In this document: in pieces, positions 19,672 to 25,908 of the stretch
Numbering within the stretch: the first letter of the stretch is position 1
How the letters are laid out: each line of letters starts with the position of its first letter
Assembly (NCBI GenBank): GCA_002081555.1
Contig: KV921121.1
Coordinates: 1-25,908 of the forward strand
DNA: 25,908 bases
Direction: 5' to 3'
Source of the DNA: Protostelium mycophagum
Lineage: Eukaryota; Evosea; Variosea; Protosteliida; Protosteliaceae
Position numbers and translations under genes: made by a program
Notes under the pieces: model-generated
What the model was told of the DNA's origin: nothing
Database searches by the model: none
Seen by the model: the letters and a program-made list of their open reading frames with translations, nothing else

Positions 19672-21427
19672 ATGACGACCACGATACGACGACTGATCAA
19701 CATCATACTCTATGCCACGTTATTTCAAGGGACCTGTTCTGTCCGATTCAGTTCTCTTTTTCGCACTGATCCCATAGATTCATTCTTGAAGGTAATCTTA
19801 CCCAAAGAGTAGGCAGTTTCAGATTCTCTTATTCTTGTCTTATAAATGTCGCAGAGTATCAAAGACAATCAGTGATACTTTCAAAATAAGTAGCGGTCCA
19901 GCCTACCTGACTCGCCCAACTGCAAAGCCGTTGACACCGATTGTACTCATCTCTTCATTGGCAGGAAGCATGCTGCAAGGCTATTCTGATGGATCCCATC
20001 CTTATATGGACACAAAATGCATTCAATCGGGCGAGTGGTTTGACATTTGGGTTGACGAACCAACCTTTGCTCTCCACAGGCCATGCATGTATTACAATCT
20101 TGCTTTAGAATATGACAATGAGACGAAGAGATACACCGATCGCCCAGGCTTAAAATCCAGAGTTCCTTTCTATGGTTCAGTCCGAGGTATCAGGTGAGCG
20201 GTGTTTCTGTCTCTGCTGTACAACTGACAGGTGCAGACATCTGGACAAGTTGGGCACGGCCAACATTTGGGGAACACTGGCCGATGAATTAGAAGCTTGG
20301 GGATATGCTGATAACATCACGATGAGGGCGCACCCTGTAAGTATAAATTTATTTCACTCATTTCAGCCTCTTAAGTTGAGTCCAGTATGACTGGAGAATT
20401 GGTCCCAACGCTTATGAAGAGGATTTCAAGAAATTCAAACAACTCATCGAAGAGACAAGCCACATGAACAACAATTCAAAGGTCTCTCTATGTTCTCTCA
20501 GCATGGGTTCGCCCTACACTGTCACTTTTCTGAATAAAGCGGTGGATCAAGCCTGGAAAGGTGAAGAACATCCGAAAATCTCAAGCTGATGGATTGTAGA
20601 TCGGTATATCCACAATTTTGTGTCTATTGGAGGAGTTTTTGGGGGTAGCACTTGGGCGCTTAGCAGCTTCATCACTGATGCGGGCGTCTTTGCTCTGTCA
20701 GGAAGAGAATTCAAGAGGGCCCTAGGGAGCTGGGGATCTATGATGTGGCTACTACCCACACCAGAGGTGATACAAAAGTATGATGACATGTGATGACACC
20801 ACCAGGTGTTTGGAAACAAAACGGTCCTGTCGACAGGGAAAAAGAAATATACTGGTGCAGATATTGCAGACCTATTGAGGGATGGTCAACATTTTCAATC
20901 TCTGGCAATCTACAACGATATACAAGAGTACTTGAAGCACGATGCCCCGGGTGTAGATGTAGAATGCCTCTACGGAACAGGGCTACCAACACAATCTACC
21001 ATCATCATGCCCAAAGGTCTGCTTGCCACAAGTAGATATGAGATAATGGAGGAAGAAGGGGATGGCACCGTCTTGAGACCATCTCTCTCTTATTGTGAAA
21101 AATGGGCGGGAAAACAGAGCCAAAAAGTCACGGTGGGTTTTTATTTCAAAAAATTCGTGTACGAATCCTGTATAGGTGAACAAGTACCCGGGACTAAAAC
21201 ATGCAGACGGAGTGAAAGACAAGAGGGTCATCAGACTTGTCATGGAGCGCCTGGGACTTTATGATGAGATAGAAAAGGGTGAGCAAAAGTTTCAATGTTT
21301 CGTCACTTATTTGTACCTCTAATGTTATATTCACATTTTTTTAGAGCTGGTACCCACGGATTATTATCCAGACCTTCAAAGGCCACAGATGCATAGATCT
21401 ACTCGTAGCACAACGGATTTTTTCTGA
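19672..21427 (+). CDS. LCAT-family acyltransferase/phospholipase (LCAT/PLA2G15-like)
   Basis: Eight exons (19672-19791, 19865-20193, 20231-20336, 20386-20560, 20600-20766, 20806-21132, 21176-21278, 21345-21427) give 469 aa. The first 24 residues are a likely signal peptide (MTTTIRRLINIILYATLF), so the enzyme should be secreted or lysosomal. Landmarks: PIVLISSLAGSMLQ (oxyanion region), the family motif YDWRIGP at 186, the nucleophile Ser224 in SLSMGS (replacing the common H-S-M-G), Asp385 in EGDGTV and His417 in LKHADG, which complete a Ser-Asp-His triad. Family members hydrolyse or transfer phospholipid acyl groups. Closest in length and layout to lysosomal phospholipase A2 and LCAT; the acceptor is unknown. 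The exon 1/2 junction (acceptor at 19864) is the least certain. AATAAA lies 24 nt after the stop. Confidence 0.9.
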
Positions 21428-22097
21428 GAGTTTTGAGGAAGTGCAGATACAATAAAGCTGTACAGTTTTGGTTTGTTCTATTCAGGTGGTATGTGTTTTA
21501 TCACGGCGGAAAACATTCAACAGCAACAGAGCAATATTTGTTGTAGTGCGCCACCCAACATCGCTGTACTGATTCCCTCCAGGTATGGTACTTGGGGTTT
21601 ACATAAACCACGTCTGATAAATCACAGCCTCATCACATCCACCCATAGAATCACGAAGAACGCTTGCCAATTTCATAAACAAAATGATCAAAATCTGTAC
21701 AGCGTCAATTGTATATTTATCTTCTGGCGTTCTCATTTTGCCGAGAATTTATTTCGAAAAAAATCTGCTCAAACAAAACAATGATAGTCTCTTTGAATAT
21801 TAGACATATTATATTAATCATTCAGTCTAATTTATTCATTTCAAAATCGAATTGAGAAAGAAGGGGTTTTGCTGAAGACATGGTGCTCGTCACAAAGAAT
21901 CTATGTGGATACTGTGCAGCTTCACGACTGACCGAGGTTGGGGCGAAGTCCGTCAATGTGAACATGTCTTCTCAAACCTCGCTTTGGAAAGTCAATTCCT
22001 ATCTGTCAAATTACGTCAGATGGATGACATTTGACCAGATCTCACACTTTCACTTTTTGCAGGCAAACATTTTTATCGCAACAACAAAGAAGAGGCC
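21428..22097. other. Intergenic region between LCAT-like gene and filamin
   Basis: The AATAAA at 21451-21456 ends the LCAT-like transcript. A 103-codon plus-strand frame (21473-21784) has no ATG near its start and no recognisable similarity. From about 21885 the sequence is probably filamin promoter and 5' UTR; TTTTTGCAG at about 22064 looks like an acceptor, so a leader intron is possible. No RNA gene was found. Confidence 0.45.
21451..21456 (+). terminator. Poly(A) signal AATAAA of the LCAT-like gene
   Basis: Canonical AATAAA 24 nt after the stop codon of the LCAT-like gene on the same strand. Confidence 0.65.
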
Positions 22098-25000
22098 ATG
22101 TCAGAGCCAGCCTGGATCAGGATTCAAACCAACGTAAGGACTCTCTTCGGATACTCTTTCTAATCATGCCCAGACATTTCGTAACTGGTGTAATGTGCAC
22201 CTGAAGTCAAGGGAACTCGTAATCGAAAACCTCACGACAGATCTGTGAGTGGTCTCTCTTGTTATCATCTCATTTTGCTGTAGGGCCGATGGGATCATGT
22301 TGATCAATCTCTGTGAAGCGCTGGCCATGAAGAAGATGCCGAGATATCTGGCGAAGCCAAAGATGCGTTCACAAATGTTGGATAACATGAGCATTTGCTT
22401 CAAATTCATGAAGGATAATGGCGTGAAGACAGTCAACATTGGTGTAGAAGGTGCCTTCCCAATTCCACCTAGATCCTGAGTTCGACTGATTTCCTCCAGA
22501 TATTGTCGACAAGAATGGAAAGATCATTTTGGGACTGATATGGACACTGATTTCCCACTACCAACTCGCAGATAACTCTGGAAAAGGAGGAAGAAGAGGT
22601 CTTTTAGAATGGTGCAATTCTGTCATTCCTGGGGCCGTAACAAACTTCACCAGTGATTGGCAGTCTGGTTTCGTCATGTGAGAAATTTCAATGAAATCTC
22701 ACGGAATATTGATGTTGTACAGTGTTGGGATCATTGACACACTGAAGCCTGGTTCGGCGCCAGCAAACTTTGTTGATGTGAGATTTTTCGGATAGTTTTT
22801 GGTGCACCAGATGCAAAGTTTGTTGATACAAAGAATCAATATGCAGCTTTGCTGCAAGCTGAAATATACCGAAGGGGCATCATCTATATACAGCGCGGGA
22901 AAAATTACCGTGCGATTGCACGTTAACTGACCCAATTGCCTCCTCCACCATTGCTGAACATCCTAATGTTCCCAAAAAAAGATGAAGAATTTTTATTGAA
23001 ATTTCAGATGTCACCACTAGAAAGAACCGCCTGGGCATCTAAATTTGCAGATGACAAGATGGGCATCGCCCCCATCATCGCACCAGAAGATTTCATCGAC
23101 CCAAGTGTAGACGAACAATCCGTGATGACGTATCTATCCGGGTTTAAATTATGGGCCGACAAGAACTGGAAACCCGTGGAAATCTCGTCCGAAAATTCCA
23201 GCGCGAGAGTAGAGGGGACGAGGGTATTAATAGATATAAGAGATGTAGATAACAACCTGCTCAGTGGTGTGGGTGGAAGAATCGAGGTGAGATGTCTATG
23301 AAATTTCGCGGGAAACTCACTGAACAGTAAAGGTTTTCGTCGTTTACGGAAACAATACAGATACAGTGAGATTACAGGTAGATAACAATAGATCTAAAAG
23401 ATCTTAATGTTGAAGGTCGAAGACTTGGAGTCGGGTAATTATTCGGCTAATTTTGAGGAGAGGCCTGTGCACAAGAAGACGATAAATGTTCAATACAAAG
23501 GATTTCATACCAAAGGATCACCCATGGTGATCAACTCTTCCAGGCCATCTCACGAGACGTCGACGTCGACAGTTGGTCCCGACTACATCGAGGTAATCAG
23601 ATTTCGAAGAATTTTTGTGACTGGTTGTAGATCCAAGCACGTGACGGGGACAATGTGAATATCTCCCAAGGTGGCGAACATTTCAAAGTTCACTTGGAAG
23701 AAGCTGGTAGGAGAAAGCCGGTGGCTCTGTCACCACGAGGTGAAGGGAAATATCACGGAAATTTCAAGCTGGAGGACCCTTTTTCAGACGCAGTGGTGTC
23801 GGTTGCGTTGTACGACAAGGAGATACAACGACACACCATCAAAAAATCAGAGCCCCCCGTCACTTCAGTCACTGCCAAGGTGAGATATCATGACTTCACT
23901 CTTACGACATCACATTGTACACGTTGAATGTGCTCGATTAATTGGGACAGGTCGAGGGAGGCAATGTGGAAGTCTATCCCAAATTGGCCAGCGGGCAACC
24001 CGCTTTAAACACTCAAAATGACATTCAAGTCATGATGGAGAGAGGAGGTCACGTGAGAGCACTAGACGTGCATCACCAAGGAAACGGAACCTATTTTGCA
24101 TCTTTTGAACAGGACCCAAGCTGTGACACGTTGATCCACGTCAGGCACAAGGGCGAGGCAATTAAAGACAGCCCTTATCTGCTCAAATCCACAAAACCAC
24201 CCGTGACAACCCTGAATGCAAAGGTGAAGTCACGAATGAGCCTTTCTTTGACATTTTTATACACTCAAGTTATTTTTCATTATCATAAGTCTTCTGGCTC
24301 GGATTTTTCAATGCACTGAAGCCCTGCGACATTTTCTGACGGTGTCAACAGATCATCAATGGCAAGGCGGAGATCACTGCTGCAGATGCAGAGGGTCATC
24401 CTTGTGAGGACTTATTGCAGGATCTCGTGGCTGAACTGCAAAAGCTCAACCAATTGGTACCCCTAAAAATAGAACACACAAGTGGAGGCGTCTACACTGC
24501 ACATTTCGAGCCCGACCCGAAACGTGACGTCATCATACATCTGAGATACAGGGGTGAAGACATTGGCGGCCCACACGTCATCAAAGCAACCAGACCCCCC
24601 GCAAGCTCAATCGCCGCAAAGGTAAAGTTTCCCGCCTTTTTTGAAATTCAAATTTTCAGGTTCTCAAAGACAAAGTGGACATCACTGCGACGATGGAGAA
24701 CGGTAGCCCAGCAGAATACTCCAAGGAGGATCTCTCTGTTTCTGTGGAGAAGAACGGTTCCAAGAACCCGTGCGAGATCTACTACTTGGGCGGGGGTAAA
24801 TATTCCGCGCAGTTCCAAGCCGACACAATGTATGATATCATATTGCATATCTTACATCAAGGAGAGTATGTGGGTCAGCCCGTCGTCATAAAAGCAGTGC
24901 CTCTATCCATGTACATCGCGTCGACAACGGTAAGATTACGAGGAAAATTCATGAGAAGTTGACGAGATAGGTATACCCGGAAAGAGTTGAGCTCATCGCA

Positions 25001-25908
25001 AAAATGACAGACGATAAACCTGGGCTCGAGGCAGACGCAGATATTGAAGTGTCGACATTCGTCGACAACAAAGAGGCCTGGCACCCTATACATCACCAAG
25101 GTGATGGAGTGTACACAGCATCATGGACTGCACACCCACGCAAGGACATCACGGTGAATATATCTTACAAAGGTCTTCCTGTCGAGGGCAGCCCCTTCAC
25201 AATAAAAGCCTCACACCCACAAGCCTCCAGCACGATCGCGACGGTAATCAATCGAAATTTCGTGGAGATTTCAACATTAAAATTGAGATCTACAGATATC
25301 ACCAGATCGGGTCTCCGTCCTCGCCACCCTCGCAGATGGCGAACCTGCACTATTCTCAGCAGACGATTTCGAAGCGTTCATAGAACGCAATGGGGAGACT
25401 ATACCCATACCAATTGAACACCTGGGTGAGGGTGGATATATCGGGAAATATGACGAAGACAAACGTCATGACACCATTGTACACATCAGACATCAGGGAA
25501 CATACTTGGGAAATTCACCCTACACTATCAAGGCCTTAATGCCCATTGCGTTAATCATCTCTTCCAATGTGAGTTTTTACGAGATTTCCGTGAAATCTTC
25601 TGACATGGCAACAGATCGAGGCGGATCACGTGGAGATTTTTGCCAAGTTGGCAGATGGTAAACCAGCCCTCCACTCGCAAGACGATTTTGAGGTCAAGAT
25701 TGTGAGGGATAGTGCCGTCACACCCGTCACAATTCAACACGCCGGCGAAGGTAGATACGTCGGAACTTTTGAGAAGAACCGCAACCCAGACACACAACTC
25801 TACATCAAGCACTTGGGTAAAGATGTCGTCAAGGCAATCATGCCAGTGTACAGAGAACCGGTTGTGGAATTGCCCTTACCCATCCCACCCCCTCCTGGGG
25901 ACCTCCCA
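22098..25908 (+). CDS. Filamin (tandem CH actin-binding domain plus Ig-like repeats), 3' partial
   Basis: Exons: 22098-22133, 22174-22244, 22284-22450, 22500-22677, 22723-22777, 23008-23286, 23333-23377, 23416-23592, 23631-23879, 23951-24223, 24352-24621, 24660-24929, 24971-25243, 25296-25568 and 25615 to the window edge. About 970 aa are visible. CH1 covers about residues 5-105 (FRNWCNVHL, ADGIMLINLCEAL, DIVDKNGKIILGLIWTLI) and CH2 about 110-220 (GLLEWCN, NFTSDWQSGFV, PEDFIDPSVDEQSVMTYL), together an actin-binding domain. At least eight filamin repeats follow, each with the GxGxYxxxF-type motif (GEGKYHGNF, GNGTYFASF, GGGKYSAQF, GEGRYVGTF) and most with a GSPF/NSPY-like end. Filamins crosslink F-actin in the cortex. 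Dictyostelium ABP-120 has six repeats, so this one is longer. The reading frame is open at the right edge, so the dimerisation end is not seen. Confidence 0.95.

Noticed and set aside
22778-23007. Separate element inside the 230-nt filamin intron
   Set aside because: It is the longest intron in the window, but no open frame, terminal repeats or RNA fold could be recognised; it is treated as an ordinary intron.
1-25908. CRISPR array, tRNA, rRNA or viral element
   Set aside because: No evenly spaced repeats, tRNA cloverleaf, rRNA sequence or viral gene was recognised on either strand.

Overview
The window is nuclear DNA of an intron-dense, compact eukaryote. Eleven protein genes can be followed across it, most cut by introns of about 37-75 nt (extremes about 31 and 230 nt) with GT donors, often GTGAG or GTAAG, and AG acceptors. 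Integrator subunit 3 (a complex not found in typical fungi), a vertebrate/amoebozoan-style filamin with tandem CH domains and a non-TALE homeobox gene appear beside fungal-looking families (a DHA1-type MFS transporter and a SurE-like phosphatase). That mix suggests a free-living amoebozoan or another unicellular relative of animals and fungi, perhaps protosteloid. This placement is inference.

Layout: 1-513, intergenic with a TTCTG/CAGAA array. 514-3413 (-), an OLD-family ABC ATPase/TOPRIM nuclease of about 870 aa. 3780-5118 (+), a SurE-like phosphatase lacking part of its core. 5265-5834 (-), an intronless homeobox gene. 6584-8427 (-), mitochondrial citrate synthase in 11 exons. 8462-8774, a tandemly duplicated 159-bp segment just upstream of it. 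8829-10308 (-), a protein with seven EF-hand/dockerin-type calcium loops around a helical core. 10577-15280 (-), Integrator subunit 3 in 27 exons, about 1040 aa. 15497-16171 (+), signal peptidase complex subunit 2. 16626-18611 (+), an MFS drug/polyamine-type transporter. 18692-19209 (+), a small basic protein of unknown function. 19672-21427 (+), a secreted LCAT-family acyltransferase/phospholipase. 22098-25908 and beyond (+), a filamin with tandem CH domains and at least eight Ig-like repeats, mostly one exon per repeat.

These are mainly unrelated housekeeping genes packed closely (5' to 5' gaps of about 220-370 bp; one poly(A) signal lies about 20 bp before the next ATG). The most unusual item is the OLD-type nuclease: a family best known from phages and bacterial defence (OLD, GajA), here carried in a gene with seven spliceosomal introns. 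Other points of interest are a near-identical 33-aa tandem repeat inside its ATPase, the missing SurE core, seven TGACGTCA palindromes (five inside short introns), and an 11-mer shared by the citrate synthase and INTS3 upstream regions. Exon boundaries were read by eye from splice signals, phase and family similarity, without transcript data.
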